Assembly (NCBI GenBank): GCA_964624795.1
Contig: CAZUZS010000017.1
Coordinates: 6,578 to 70,577, forward strand
DNA length: 64,000 bases
Direction: 5' to 3'
From: CAZUZS01 sp964624795
GTDB taxonomy: Bacteria > Calditrichota > Calditrichia > RBG-13-44-9
Shown here in pieces: positions 8,771 through 18,562 of this stretch. Under the pieces are notes generated by a model. The model was not told the DNA's origin. It saw only the letters and a program-made list of their open reading frames with translations, and did not search any database. Both the position numbers and the translations under genes were made by a program. Position 1 is the stretch's first letter, and every line of letters starts with the position of its first letter.

Positions 8771-9865
8771 ATGAATATCCAGATGGTGGATTTAAAAAGG
8801 CAGTATCATAACTACAAAACAGAATTTGATGCTGCGGTTGCCGGGGTTTTGGAGTCGTGCCAGTTTATCAACGGGCCTGATGTAAAACTTCTGGCGGAGG
8901 AAATGCAGGAATTCCTGCAAGTCAAATACGCCATCCCTTGCGCCAGTGGAACCGACGCTTTGCAGGTGGCACTGATGGCCCTGGACATCAAACCGGGTGA
9001 GGAAGTTATTACTACCCCATTTACCTTTGTGGCAACCGCAGAGACGATTGCCCTGCTCGGCGCAAAGCCGGTTTACGTGGATATTGATAGCAAGACCTAT
9101 AATATCGATCCTTCACTGATTGAGGCCGCCATAACTTCTAAGACCCGGGCTATTATCCCGGTACATCTGTATGGCCAGTCTGCTGACATGGATCCCATCA
9201 TGAAAATAGCAGCAAAACACGGAATCGCGGTTATCGAGGACGCCGCGCAGGCAGTGGGTTCAAGATACAAAGGCAAACCGGTCTGCTCAATCGGTGATCT
9301 GAGCTGCATTTCATTCTTTCCGAGCAAAAATCTCGGGGCGTATGGCGATGCCGGGATGGTCGCAACCAACAACCAGGCACTCGCCGAAAAGGTCGGCATG
9401 ATTGCCAACCACGGCTCGCGGGTCCGCTACAAACATGAGATTCTGGGCGTGAACAGCCGGCTGGATACCTTGCAGGCCGCAATTCTGCGAGTAAAATTGA
9501 AATACCTGGAGGAGTGGAACCGCAAACGGCGGGAAGCCGCCCAATTTTACAATGCGGGCTTTTCCGGAACTAAAATCCGGACCCCTTTCGTGGCAGATTT
9601 CGCCGAACACATCTATCACCAATATACCATCCAGGTGGACAACCGCGATTCGCTGCAAAAATTATTAAATGAAAAAGGCATTCCCAACGCCATACATTAT
9701 CCCATTCCACTGCATTTGCAGCCGGCGTTCCACAACGGTTCACTGAATTTCCCTGTTGCCGAGCAAATATCAGCAAGGGTTATTTCCCTGCCGATGCACC
9801 CTGATTTGACGCATGAAGAACAGGATTATATCATTAGTGCCATCAGAAAATTCCTGGGCGAATAG
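8771..9865 (+). CDS. DegT/DnrJ/EryC1/StrS family PLP-dependent aminotransferase
   Basis: A 364-residue sugar aminotransferase-like enzyme. The start is the ATG at 8771, preceded by GGAGGA with a 5-base spacer; a TTG 12 bases upstream overlaps that site. Visible features are PCASGTDALQVALMAL (cofactor phosphate-binding), EDAAQAVGSRYKG, and FFPSKNLGAYGDAGM with the expected Schiff-base lysine at about K186. Members convert keto-sugars on nucleotide diphosphates to amino sugars for surface polysaccharide or glycan synthesis. The specific substrate cannot be read from sequence, and no dedicated sugar cluster adjoins it. serS follows after 24 bases and may be cotranscribed. Confidence 0.9.
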   Translation: MNIQMVDLKRQYHNYKTEFDAAVAGVLESCQFINGPDVKLLAEEMQEFLQVKYAIPCASGTDALQVALMALDIKPGEEVITTPFTFVATAETIALLGAKPVYVDIDSKTYNIDPSLIEAAITSKTRAIIPVHLYGQSADMDPIMKIAAKHGIAVIEDAAQAVGSRYKGKPVCSIGDLSCISFFPSKNLGAYGDAGMVATNNQALAEKVGMIANHGSRVRYKHEILGVNSRLDTLQAAILRVKLKYLEEWNRKRREAAQFYNAGFSGTKIRTPFVADFAEHIYHQYTIQVDNRDSLQKLLNEKGIPNAIHYPIPLHLQPAFHNGSLNFPVAEQISARVISLPMHPDLTHEEQDYIISAIRKFLGE

Positions 9866-9889
9866 GCTTCCCGAAACAAAGGAGAGACA

Positions 9890-11167
9890 ATGCTCGACTT
9901 AAAATTTGTACGAGAGAATGCGAACCTGGTAAAGAAAGGCATCAAAAGCAAAGGGGAAATGGGCGATGTGGACAAAATCCTGAAACTGGATTCCAGCCGC
10001 CGTAATATTCTCCAGGAAGTCGAAAAGCTGAAGCATGAACGCAATGCATTATCCCAACAGGTGAGCGAGCTGAAGAAGCAGGGAAAGTCGGCGGATGATG
10101 TAATTTCCCGGACACGGGATTTGAGCCAGGCTATCAAGGATCAGGACGAAGAGCTAAAACAGGTCGAGACCGAGCTGTTTTCCGAACTCGACCGGTTGCC
10201 CAACCTGCCGCACGCCTCCGTGCCGGCTGGAAAAGATGCATCGGACAACGTTGTGGTTCGGGCGTGGGGAAAAATCCCGGAATTCGATTTTGAGATCTCC
10301 AATCACCTAGAAATCTCGGAGCGCCTGGATATTATCGATTTCCCGAGGGGGAGCAAAATAACCGGGCGTGGATTTCCCGTCTACAAAGGGAAGGGAGCAC
10401 AGTTAGAGCGTGCTTTGATCAATTTTATGTTAGATACCCATATTCTGGAACATGGCTACAAGGAAATTTTTCCCCCATTCCTTGCAAACCGGGACAGCAT
10501 GCACGGGACCGGCCAGTTACCCAAGCTTGAAGAAGACATGTATTATTGTGAGCGGGACGACCTTTTTTTAATCCCAACTGCTGAAGTGCCGGTTACCAAC
10601 CTTCACCGCGATGAAATTCTGCAGGGCGATGATCTGCCGATTAAATATTGTGCATATACAGCCTGTTTCCGGCGTGAGGCCGGCTCATGGGGCAAGGATA
10701 CCCGGGGATTTTTGCGGGTGCACCAATTCAATAAGGTGGAGCTGGTTAAGATTGTTCCGGCCGGCAATTCTTATGATGAGCTGGAATCCCTTTTGGGCAA
10801 TGCGTGCCGAATTCTGGAGCTTTTGGGAATCCCATACCGGGTGGTGGAACTTTGCACCGGCGATTTGAGCTTTGCCGCCGCCAAGTGCTACGACATCGAA
10901 GTGTGGTCGCCGGCCGAGGAGCGGTGGCTGGAGGCCAGCAGTTGCAGCAATTTCGAAGATTTTCAGGCGCGCCGGATGAACCTGCGTTTTCGCGCCGGCT
11001 CCGCCTCGAAGCTGGAATACCCTCACACGCTGAACGGCTCCGGAGTAGCTACCTCCCGGCTAATGGTGGCTTTGCTGGAAATTTACCAGACCGATGAAGG
11101 TTCGGTGCTGGTTCCCGAACCTTTGAAAGCATATACTGGATTTAATATCATCAAGAGAGAGGATTAA
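9890..11167 (+). CDS. serS: Seryl-tRNA synthetase
   Basis: A 425-residue class II aminoacyl-tRNA synthetase that charges tRNA-Ser with serine. Residues 1-110 form the long antiparallel coiled coil that grips the tRNA variable arm. The catalytic core shows motif 2 (FRREAGSWGKDTRGFLRVHQF) and motif 3 (LNGSGVATSRLMVALLE). Length matches the family. A GGAGA ribosome site lies just before the ATG. plsC begins 8 bases after the stop, so serS, plsC and upp probably form one transcript. Confidence 0.96.
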   Translation: MLDLKFVRENANLVKKGIKSKGEMGDVDKILKLDSSRRNILQEVEKLKHERNALSQQVSELKKQGKSADDVISRTRDLSQAIKDQDEELKQVETELFSELDRLPNLPHASVPAGKDASDNVVVRAWGKIPEFDFEISNHLEISERLDIIDFPRGSKITGRGFPVYKGKGAQLERALINFMLDTHILEHGYKEIFPPFLANRDSMHGTGQLPKLEEDMYYCERDDLFLIPTAEVPVTNLHRDEILQGDDLPIKYCAYTACFRREAGSWGKDTRGFLRVHQFNKVELVKIVPAGNSYDELESLLGNACRILELLGIPYRVVELCTGDLSFAAAKCYDIEVWSPAEERWLEASSCSNFEDFQARRMNLRFRAGSASKLEYPHTLNGSGVATSRLMVALLEIYQTDEGSVLVPEPLKAYTGFNIIKRED

Positions 11168-11175
11168 GAACCGCG

Positions 11176-11889
11176 ATGTTGCGTTTTCTGCTCTTCGCGC
11201 CCATTGTAATTCTGGATACGATGGTGGCTGCCCTTCTGGTGATGTTCTTTGGAATTTTCAAAACCTATTCTGCGATCAATAATGAAGTTTACCGGCTTTG
11301 GGCCAAAATAATTGTTTTGGCGGCGGGAATAAAAATTCGGATAGAGGGGAAGGAAAATATACAGGCCGACGCTTCCTACATAATGGTTGCCAATCACCAA
11401 AGCCACATGGATATTCCGGTTTTAACAACGGCGCTTCCCCTCACACTTCGAATTATTTCCAAAAAGGAGTTGTTCCGGATTCCTTTTCTGGGCTGGGGAA
11501 TGAAGGCTGCCGGTTTTCTCAAAATCGACAGAACCAACCGGCGAAAAGCGATAGAGACTTTGAAAAAGGCTGAGCAGGTAGTCCGGCAACACCACCTGTC
11601 AATCCTGGCTTTCCCGGAAGGCACCCGCAGCAATGATGGAAGAATCCAGGATTTTAAAAAAGGCCCCATTGTGCTGGCCATCAATACCGGCTTGCCATTG
11701 CTGCCGGTGTCGGTAAGCGGCACGAGAAGAACTCTGCCCAAAGGAAAGCTCATAGCCCGCAGCGGAAGAGTGTTGGTCAAAATTCATTCTCCGGTGCCCA
11801 CTGCAGATCTTTCATTAGAAGATCGCAACAGCTTAGTCAGGCAAATTCAGGAAACAATAATAAATGGATTCGAAGAAAATTATGAATGA
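11176..11889 (+). CDS. plsC: 1-acyl-sn-glycerol-3-phosphate acyltransferase
   Basis: A 237-residue PlsC-type acyltransferase that makes phosphatidic acid at the inner membrane. A hydrophobic N-terminus (about 1-30) anchors it. The catalytic HX4D box is NHQSHMD (H74, D79), and the substrate-binding block FPEGTRSNDG lies about 75 residues later. It lies between serS and upp, overlapping upp. Confidence 0.93.
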   Translation: MLRFLLFAPIVILDTMVAALLVMFFGIFKTYSAINNEVYRLWAKIIVLAAGIKIRIEGKENIQADASYIMVANHQSHMDIPVLTTALPLTLRIISKKELFRIPFLGWGMKAAGFLKIDRTNRRKAIETLKKAEQVVRQHHLSILAFPEGTRSNDGRIQDFKKGPIVLAINTGLPLLPVSVSGTRRTLPKGKLIARSGRVLVKIHSPVPTADLSLEDRNSLVRQIQETIINGFEENYE

Positions 11890-12514
11890 ATTTCCTACGC
11901 TAAATATCATTCACCATCCTCTGCTTGAGGATAAAATCGCCCGCATGAGGGACAAATCCACGCCGCCGGATGAATTCCGCCGTTTGCTAAAAGAGATCGC
12001 CGCCCTGATGACCTATGAAACCTGCCGGCATTTCGAGACAACGGAACGATCCGTTGAATCCCCACTGGAAAAAACCAGCGTTCAAATTTTGAAGAGAAAT
12101 ATCGCGGTAGTTCCGGTATTGCGCGCCGGCCTGGGAATGATTGATGGCGTGTTGTCAATAATACCTGAAGCGCGTATTGGGATGCTTGGATTGTACCGCA
12201 ACGAGGAGACCCTCCAGCCGGTCGATTATTACCTGAATCTTCCTCAAAATCTCGATAAAATGGATGTTATCCTGGTCGATCCCATGCTGGCCACCGGGGG
12301 CAGTGCAAAGGCCGCGGCCACCACGCTTAAGAACTATGGCGCAAAGCGCCTGACGATGATGGCTTTGATTGTTGCGCCGGAGGGTGTCCGCGTGATGCAG
12401 GAGGCACATCCCGACGTGGCGATTTACACCGCCGTGATGGACCGCCAATTGAATGAGAAGGGCTATATTTTGCCCGGGCTGGGGGATGCCGGGGACCGCT
12501 GTTTCGGAACCTGA
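11864..12514 (+). CDS. upp: Uracil phosphoribosyltransferase
   Basis: A pyrimidine salvage enzyme making UMP from uracil and PRPP. The signature PRPP-binding segment DPMLATGGSA and the uracil-binding C-terminus (GYILPGLGDAGDRCFGT) are present. The length of 216 residues is close to family size. Two starts are possible. ATG 11864 has an AGGAAA about ten bases upstream. ATG 11882 gives MNEFPTLNIIHHP, closer to the usual N-terminus. Either overlaps the end of plsC, suggesting coupled translation. Confidence 0.95.
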   Translation: MDSKKIMNEFPTLNIIHHPLLEDKIARMRDKSTPPDEFRRLLKEIAALMTYETCRHFETTERSVESPLEKTSVQILKRNIAVVPVLRAGLGMIDGVLSIIPEARIGMLGLYRNEETLQPVDYYLNLPQNLDKMDVILVDPMLATGGSAKAAATTLKNYGAKRLTMMALIVAPEGVRVMQEAHPDVAIYTAVMDRQLNEKGYILPGLGDAGDRCFGT

Positions 12515-12753
12515 TCCGCCAAATTAATAAAGGTGGTTGCTATGGCTACTCGGGCCAGAGGCAGATTCTTTCAAATATCATTTCAATTTATTTCGCCAAT
12601 CAATTCTTCGGAACACAAGAACATAAGATAAATTTGTGTTTCTAACCGACCAGTCTTTGCGCACTGTGCAAACCCTGTCTTTCAAAAAGGGTTTTGGAGT
12701 TTTTGTTTTACTTATTAGATTGTAATTACCAGAAGAACAAGCGAGGATTCAGT

Positions 12754-13818
12754 TTGAACTTTTATGAAGGAAATAAAGAGTACCGGGTAGCTGTTGTCGG
12801 CGCTACCGGCCTGGTGGGAAGGAAGATGGTACAGGTACTGGAGGAACGCCGTTTTCCTGTTAGCGAACTGGTTCCCGTGGCATCAGAACATTCCGCGGGC
12901 AAACAAATCTTTTTCAACAATACCGCTTACCCGGTGGTGCCATTATGCGAAGCCGCCTTTAAAGATGTTGATATTGCGCTTTTCTCTGCCGGCAAATCCG
13001 TGAGCCGTGAATTTGCGCCAATTGCCAGCAAGTTGGGAACCGTAGTGATTGATAACAGTTCGGCCTGGCGAATGGACGACCAGGTGCCACTAATCGTTCC
13101 CGAAGTCAATCCTCACGCAGCGAAACAACACGCGGGCATTATCGCCAATCCCAACTGTTCGACCATCCAAATGGTAGTCGCGCTTTTTCCATTGCATCAA
13201 GCCTTCGGAATAAAGCGAATTGTCGTGTCCACATACCAGGCGGTTAGCGGCAGCGGCAAAAGAGCAGTGCAGCAACTTGAAGACGAAATTCAAAGCGGAA
13301 AATCTGCTAATCCATCCTATCCCCACCCGATTGCATTTAACTGCCTGCCCCACATCGACGTCTTCAATTCCAACGGCTATACGCAAGAGGAAATAAAGAT
13401 GATTCTCGAGACAAGAAAAATTATGGAATTACGCAATCTGGCAATCGCCGCTACGACTGTTCGCGTTCCTGTTCGGGTGGGACATTCGGAATCAATTAAT
13501 GTTGAATTTGAAAAATCTTTTGACATGCGAGAGATTCGCGAAATTCTGGAAAAATCTCCCGGTGTAATTGTTCAGGATGAACCGGCGAATAACAGCTACC
13601 CGCAACCTCTTTTCGTGCAGGAGCGTGATGAAGTTTTTGTGGGGCGAATTCGTCGCGATGAAAGCATAAAAAACGCTATCAATCTGTGGGTAGTTGCCGA
13701 TAATCTCAGGAAGGGTGCGGCAACTAATGCAGTGCAGATTGCCGAATTATTGATAAAGCAAAATTTAGTGAGAAAATTTAATTCGAAAATTTCAAATTAC
13801 GATTCTCTTACCAATTAA
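12754..13818 (+). CDS. asd: Aspartate-semialdehyde dehydrogenase
   Basis: A 354-residue NADP-dependent enzyme reducing aspartyl phosphate to aspartate semialdehyde, for lysine/diaminopimelate, threonine and methionine synthesis. The Rossmann motif VVGATGLVGRKM is near the N-terminus and the catalytic cysteine lies in NPNCSTIQ (C135). I chose the TTG at 12754 because GAGGA lies six bases upstream and it starts directly before the Rossmann strand; a TTG at 12694 adds 20 unconserved residues. A single gene after a 239-base gap. Confidence 0.93.
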   Translation: MNFYEGNKEYRVAVVGATGLVGRKMVQVLEERRFPVSELVPVASEHSAGKQIFFNNTAYPVVPLCEAAFKDVDIALFSAGKSVSREFAPIASKLGTVVIDNSSAWRMDDQVPLIVPEVNPHAAKQHAGIIANPNCSTIQMVVALFPLHQAFGIKRIVVSTYQAVSGSGKRAVQQLEDEIQSGKSANPSYPHPIAFNCLPHIDVFNSNGYTQEEIKMILETRKIMELRNLAIAATTVRVPVRVGHSESINVEFEKSFDMREIREILEKSPGVIVQDEPANNSYPQPLFVQERDEVFVGRIRRDESIKNAINLWVVADNLRKGAATNAVQIAELLIKQNLVRKFNSKISNYDSLTN

Positions 13819-13833
13819 GGAATAGTTGATCCT

Positions 13834-14604
13834 TTGAAGGCACAGCAACTTCCGGATAAATTAATGTCCGGCGCCGAACCATTGTTTATTGAAGGGAATG
13901 AAACAGGATTCCTTTTCATCCATGGATTTACAGCCGCGCCGTATGAAGGACGTGAAATAGCGAAGCGGCTTTATGACGAATTGGGCTATACTGTGGCGGT
14001 ACCGTTGCTGCCAGGTCATGGTACCACCCCTGAAGATATGAAGAGCATTGAATGGATGGACTGGTATCTTTTTGTTCGGGACCAGTATTTCGATTTGAAA
14101 AAGCATTGTTCTCGCATAATTGTGTGTGGGCAGAGTATGGGCGGAGCACTGGCGCTGCACTTGGCTTCGCATCACCCGGTAGATGCAGTTGTCACTCTGG
14201 CTGCCGCTGTTTTTCTTAAGGATTGGCGGCTAAAACTGCTCCCGGTAGCCCGACATCTAATTACTTATCAGCACAAATCAAAAGGGCCGGATATAAAGAA
14301 TAAAGCCCTCAAATCGCAGGTCCCTTCTTATCCCAAGTATCCCGTTAAAAGCGTCGATCAGCTACTGGGATTAGTGGAGCATACCCGGCAGGACCTGGCC
14401 GAAGTCACCGCACCCATTTTGCTGGTGCACTCGCGCAACGACCGCACAGTTCATTTCGACAACATGCAGTATATTTACGATCACGTTGCTTCTCCACGGA
14501 AGGAAAAGCTCGTTCTGGAAAATTCCTACCACGTCATCAGCATCGATTTCGATAAAGACCTCGTTTATGAATCAATCGCGGGGTTTGTCAAGGATATATT
14601 ATAG
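13834..14604 (+). CDS. Alpha/beta hydrolase, Est30-like carboxylesterase or monoacylglycerol lipase
   Basis: A 256-residue serine hydrolase without signal peptide. The nucleophile elbow is GQSMGG (S101), with Asp203 in SRNDRT and His233 in SYHVI completing the triad. The oxyanion HGFTA box is near residue 30. This arrangement is typical of small carboxylesterases of the Est30/YvaK type. TTG 13834 is used; ATG 13864 would remove ten residues. It follows asd by 15 bases and may be cotranscribed. The natural substrate is unknown. Confidence 0.85.
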   Translation: MKAQQLPDKLMSGAEPLFIEGNETGFLFIHGFTAAPYEGREIAKRLYDELGYTVAVPLLPGHGTTPEDMKSIEWMDWYLFVRDQYFDLKKHCSRIIVCGQSMGGALALHLASHHPVDAVVTLAAAVFLKDWRLKLLPVARHLITYQHKSKGPDIKNKALKSQVPSYPKYPVKSVDQLLGLVEHTRQDLAEVTAPILLVHSRNDRTVHFDNMQYIYDHVASPRKEKLVLENSYHVISIDFDKDLVYESIAGFVKDIL

Positions 14605-14645
14605 CGCCGCTGTCGCTGTCAGCGAAATAAGTTCAAGGAGGTAAA

Positions 14646-17600
14646 ATGATACGTTCCATTGTTACAGTTCTGCTCCTTTGTGTTGCGTCAGTATTTTCCG
14701 CAAATTATATCACACTTAATGGGGAAATCTCCCAACCGAAGATCACAATTCTGAATTCGGACCTCACGCAAATTCGGGTGAAGATTGATTTTCCGGGTTT
14801 TTACATGCAGGATACCGTAAGAGAAGGAATCACGTTCCAACAAGTTACTATGCCGAAAACCGGTGTCACCATAGATGAGGGGCTGCCGCAGGTGCCGCAG
14901 ACAGTTCAACTGGTGGGCATTGAAACAACCGGCAAATATGAAGTGAGCCTGGTCTCGGCAGACTTTGTAAATTTTCAAAATGTCAATATTTTTCCCGCGC
15001 AGCCTCAGCCCACTCGCCAGGGTCAAATGCTCCCATGGACGATGAATTCTGAAATCTATGAAACCAACGCCTGGTATCCGTCAAATCCCGTTACAAAGAA
15101 CGACGAAGCTGTTTTGCGGGATTACCGCGTTCTCCCGGCCAGTATTTACCCGGTCCGGTTTAATCCGGTGAAGAAGACAATTGAAGTCGCCAAATCGATT
15201 GTATTTGATGTACGCAAGGTTGCTTCCTTTGGAGTGAATGAGTTAACACCGGCTTTAAGCGAGTCGCCAGCATTCAGCGCACTTTACAAATCTTTCATCA
15301 TTAATTACCGGGATTTACAGAATTCCCGGACGCCGGGTATCAATGGTCTCCCGGACATGCTTATCATTACCCACGACAGCTACTATGATGAGGTTCTTCC
15401 ATTTGCGCGCTGGAAAAACCAGAAGGGCGTCTTCACACAGATAGTAAAAACCTCGGACATTTCCGCAAATCCGACTAATACGCAAATCAAGAATTTTATT
15501 CAGAATTATTATGATAATGCCACCGATAAGCCGGATTACCTGCTGATTGTGGGAGATGTCACTGGTTCCGCGGCTGTGCCTTGGTTCCAGGTGGGACCCG
15601 ACATGAGCGACATGCCTTACTATTTCCTGGCCGGGAACGATATTCTTCCGGATATTTCCGGTGGGAGAATTTCGGTACAGACACCGGCAGAAGCCAACCG
15701 GGTGTTTACCAAACTCATCCGGTACGAGAAAAATCCCTATCTAACTGATCCGAACTGGTTCCATTCAGCGTTGGTTATTAACAGCAGTGACTTCCAGGAT
15801 CCGAGTGCAGGCGACTGGGCTGCCCGGCATTTTACAGATTATGGCTACGATCCTATTCACCATTTGGGTGCTAACCTCGGAAATGCAACGGTTGCAAATG
15901 TTTATAATGCCGTGAATGGAGGGATCAGCTATGTCTATTATATCGGCCATGGGGCACCTACATACTGGGTAACTACCGGTTTTTCGATAACTCACATTCC
16001 GGTCCTGACAAATGGTGAAATGCAGCCTGTAATTTCCAGCGTAGCATGCAATAACGCTGATTTGGATGAACCCAATGATGTGTTTGCAGAAGTGTGGCTC
16101 AAGAATAACGTGAACAATGGATCGGTTGGCATTATGGCATTCACCGAGAGTTGTGCTGTTTACGAGACCGACACTCTTGCAAGGGGAATGGTCCGGGCCG
16201 TACTTTCCGATACCATCACAGCGTTTGGGAACATCATCGACTATGGGCGTCTGCACATGTTCCAGTCTTATGGACAATCTTGCAGCGAACCCATGCATCA
16301 GTCGTTATTGGTAGGCGAGCCGGAACTGCAGGTTTGGACCCGCACCCCGCAGACCCTGACGGTGAATGCACCGGCGGCGGCGTTTCTCAATATTCCTTTT
16401 GTCGTTCAGGTTTCCGATCCCCAGGGACCGTTGGCTGGGGCGATGGTTTGTTATTGGGATAGTCTCGGCGATATGAATCGCGGCTACACCGATGCCAATG
16501 GCGAATATACCGTGGATCACGGCGTCGCGACACCGGTCACGGGGATGCTGACGGTAACCGGGCACAACAAAATCCCTTACCAAACGCCCATCGAGGTTCT
16601 GCCGCCGCAGGGTCCGTATGTGATGGTGCAAAATCTGCTGCCGATGGATTCGCTCGGCAATGGCAATGGGATTGTCGAAAGCGGCGAACAGATTGCCTTC
16701 AAGCTGACTCTCGAAAACATCGGTGTAGATCCCGCGGACAGCGTGTGGGTGACAGTTTCTTCGCCCGACACAAATATCTCAATCATGCAAAATACCTCTA
16801 ATTTCGGCAGCCTTTCTGCCGGTGCTTCATTAACCGCAGGTGAGTTTGAGATTGAGGTTTCCCCGAAATGCCCCCATCTATATTCCATTCCGATACAGAT
16901 GGAAATCAGCGCAAGCGGTGGGAATTTGTGGAACCAGCAACGGTTCATCCAGGTTCGCGGGGGCGCCCGAATTGAACTCGCCCAACAATCGATAAACTTT
17001 CCGAATACTTTTTTAAATTTCACCTCACAACAGGAAATGACAATCCGGAATGCCGGTCCCGATACGCTTAGGGTGACCGATATTGTATCGGACATACCGC
17101 AATTCTCTGCCCAACCGGTTGAGTTTTTTGTTGCACCGGGCTCGCAAAGGAGTATCACAATCAGCTTTACACCGGACAGCACCCGGGCTTTCAGCGGAAT
17201 GCTCACGGTGATCAACAATGACCCGATGAACTTTGTCACAACCTTCAGTGCCGGTGGCAGCGGAATATTTGCCCCGGATATCAGCACTGAGCCCGACAGC
17301 ATTCCGGTTCTCGCGTTGATTACCGATTCGCTCACAAAGCAATTGCGGATCCGAAATAACGGTCTGGGAAATCTGGATTTTTCGGCTCAGGTGAGCGGTT
17401 ACGATCCTCATGGAACGCTATTCAATGATGGAAGCGGCGGGGCCGATAATTATGGTCACATTTGGATTGACAGCGATGAGTCTGGCGGTCCGACATTCAA
17501 CTGGGTTGATATTTCAACCTCCGGGAATCTGTTGCCATTAACCGGCAATAACGCAATATCGAATCCACAGAATATCGGATTTTCATTTCCTTATTATGGA

Positions 17601-18503
17601 ACGGATTATGGCCAGTTGAGAGTTTGTACGAATGGCTGGATAAGCTTTTCCACATATTCGGTTGCATACAACAACTTCTCCCTGCCCAATACGTTGGCCC
17701 CCCGCTCAATGATCGCTCTCCTCTGGGACGATCTGCTTATGAATAACGATTCACAAGTGTTTACCGAAAATCAGGGCAACCGGTTTGTGATCATGTACAA
17801 TGACATGTACCGGGTTACCGGCGAGGGCCCCTACAATTTCGAACTGATACTTTATGACAATGGAAATATAGTCCTGCAGTACATGTCGCTTCAAAATCCG
17901 TTGCACGATTACACCGTTGGAATTCAGAATCAGGACGCGACAGACGGTCTGACGGTTGCGTATAATTCAGCATATTTACATGACAGCCTGGCCGTTTTGA
18001 TAAGCAAACATAGCTGGCTCTCGGTAGAGCCGCTGGCTGGGAGTGTGTCAGCCCAGGGATACCTTGATTTATTATTGACAGTGAAAACAAACAGTTTTCC
18101 ATTGGGAGATTTTTATGCCAGCATTCAGATCGAGAGCAACGACCCCGATGAACCGATCATCTATGTGCCGGTGCATTTAACAACAAGTCTCACCGGAATT
18201 GATGGGCAACAGGAGATTATTCCCTCCAACCTGCAGCTCGCCCAAAACTACCCAAACCCCTTCAACCCTTCAACGACAATAGAATACGGACTGCCTTTGC
18301 AGCAGCAAGTGGAAATCACCATTTTTAATCTGTTGGGGCAAAAGGTAAGAACGCTGTTTAACGGAGTTCAGCACGCCGGAATGCACAAAGTTGTTTGGGA
18401 CGGAATAAATCAAAACGGGACAACAGTGGGCTCGGGAATTTATGTTTACAAATTAATGACCCCTGAGAAATCCATCGTTCGAAAAATGATATTTATGAAA
18501 TAA
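14646..18503 (+). CDS. Gingipain-like C25 cysteine protease with T9SS sorting domain
   Basis: A 1285-residue secreted protein with signal peptide (about 1-18). The propeptide-like region extends to about 215. The C25 catalytic domain (about 230-570) has catalytic His435 in YIGHGAPTYW and Cys468 in SVACNNADLDE. It is followed by Ig-like and ASPM/SPD-2/Hydin-like beta domains (about 620-880), a further beta-rich module, and a C-terminal type A sorting domain from about 1195 (AQNYPNPFNPSTTIEYG). C25 enzymes include gingipains and the T9SS sortase PorU. The presence of its own sorting domain argues for a secreted effector protease rather than PorU. An AAGGAGG site precedes the ATG. Monocistronic: a strong terminator follows. 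Confidence 0.9.
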   Translation: MIRSIVTVLLLCVASVFSANYITLNGEISQPKITILNSDLTQIRVKIDFPGFYMQDTVREGITFQQVTMPKTGVTIDEGLPQVPQTVQLVGIETTGKYEVSLVSADFVNFQNVNIFPAQPQPTRQGQMLPWTMNSEIYETNAWYPSNPVTKNDEAVLRDYRVLPASIYPVRFNPVKKTIEVAKSIVFDVRKVASFGVNELTPALSESPAFSALYKSFIINYRDLQNSRTPGINGLPDMLIITHDSYYDEVLPFARWKNQKGVFTQIVKTSDISANPTNTQIKNFIQNYYDNATDKPDYLLIVGDVTGSAAVPWFQVGPDMSDMPYYFLAGNDILPDISGGRISVQTPAEANRVFTKLIRYEKNPYLTDPNWFHSALVINSSDFQDPSAGDWAARHFTDYGYDPIHHLGANLGNATVANVYNAVNGGISYVYYIGHGAPTYWVTTGFSITHIPVLTNGEMQPVISSVACNNADLDEPNDVFAEVWLKNNVNNGSVGIMAFTESCAVYETDTLARGMVRAVLSDTITAFGNIIDYGRLHMFQSYGQSCSEPMHQSLLVGEPELQVWTRTPQTLTVNAPAAAFLNIPFVVQVSDPQGPLAGAMVCYWDSLGDMNRGYTDANGEYTVDHGVATPVTGMLTVTGHNKIPYQTPIEVLPPQGPYVMVQNLLPMDSLGNGNGIVESGEQIAFKLTLENIGVDPADSVWVTVSSPDTNISIMQNTSNFGSLSAGASLTAGEFEIEVSPKCPHLYSIPIQMEISASGGNLWNQQRFIQVRGGARIELAQQSINFPNTFLNFTSQQEMTIRNAGPDTLRVTDIVSDIPQFSAQPVEFFVAPGSQRSITISFTPDSTRAFSGMLTVINNDPMNFVTTFSAGGSGIFAPDISTEPDSIPVLALITDSLTKQLRIRNNGLGNLDFSAQVSGYDPHGTLFNDGSGGADNYGHIWIDSDESGGPTFNWVDISTSGNLLPLTGNNAISNPQNIGFSFPYYGTDYGQLRVCTNGWISFSTYSVAYNNFSLPNTLAPRSMIALLWDDLLMNNDSQVFTENQGNRFVIMYNDMYRVTGEGPYNFELILYDNGNIVLQYMSLQNPLHDYTVGIQNQDATDGLTVAYNSAYLHDSLAVLISKHSWLSVEPLAGSVSAQGYLDLLLTVKTNSFPLGDFYASIQIESNDPDEPIIYVPVHLTTSLTGIDGQQEIIPSNLQLAQNYPNPFNPSTTIEYGLPLQQQVEITIFNLLGQKVRTLFNGVQHAGMHKVVWDGINQNGTTVGSGIYVYKLMTPEKSIVRKMIFMK

Positions 18504-18527
18504 TTCAAATTCAGGGATTCCTTCATG

Positions 18528-18562
18528 AAAAAATCCGGCACCTGGATGCCGGATTTTTTTTT
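18528..18562 (+). terminator. Rho-independent terminator after the C25 protease
   Basis: A nine-base perfect stem (AATCCGGCA at 18532-18540 with TGCCGGATT at 18547-18555) with a six-base loop runs directly into eight Ts. It lies 29 bases after the protease stop. Confidence 0.92.
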
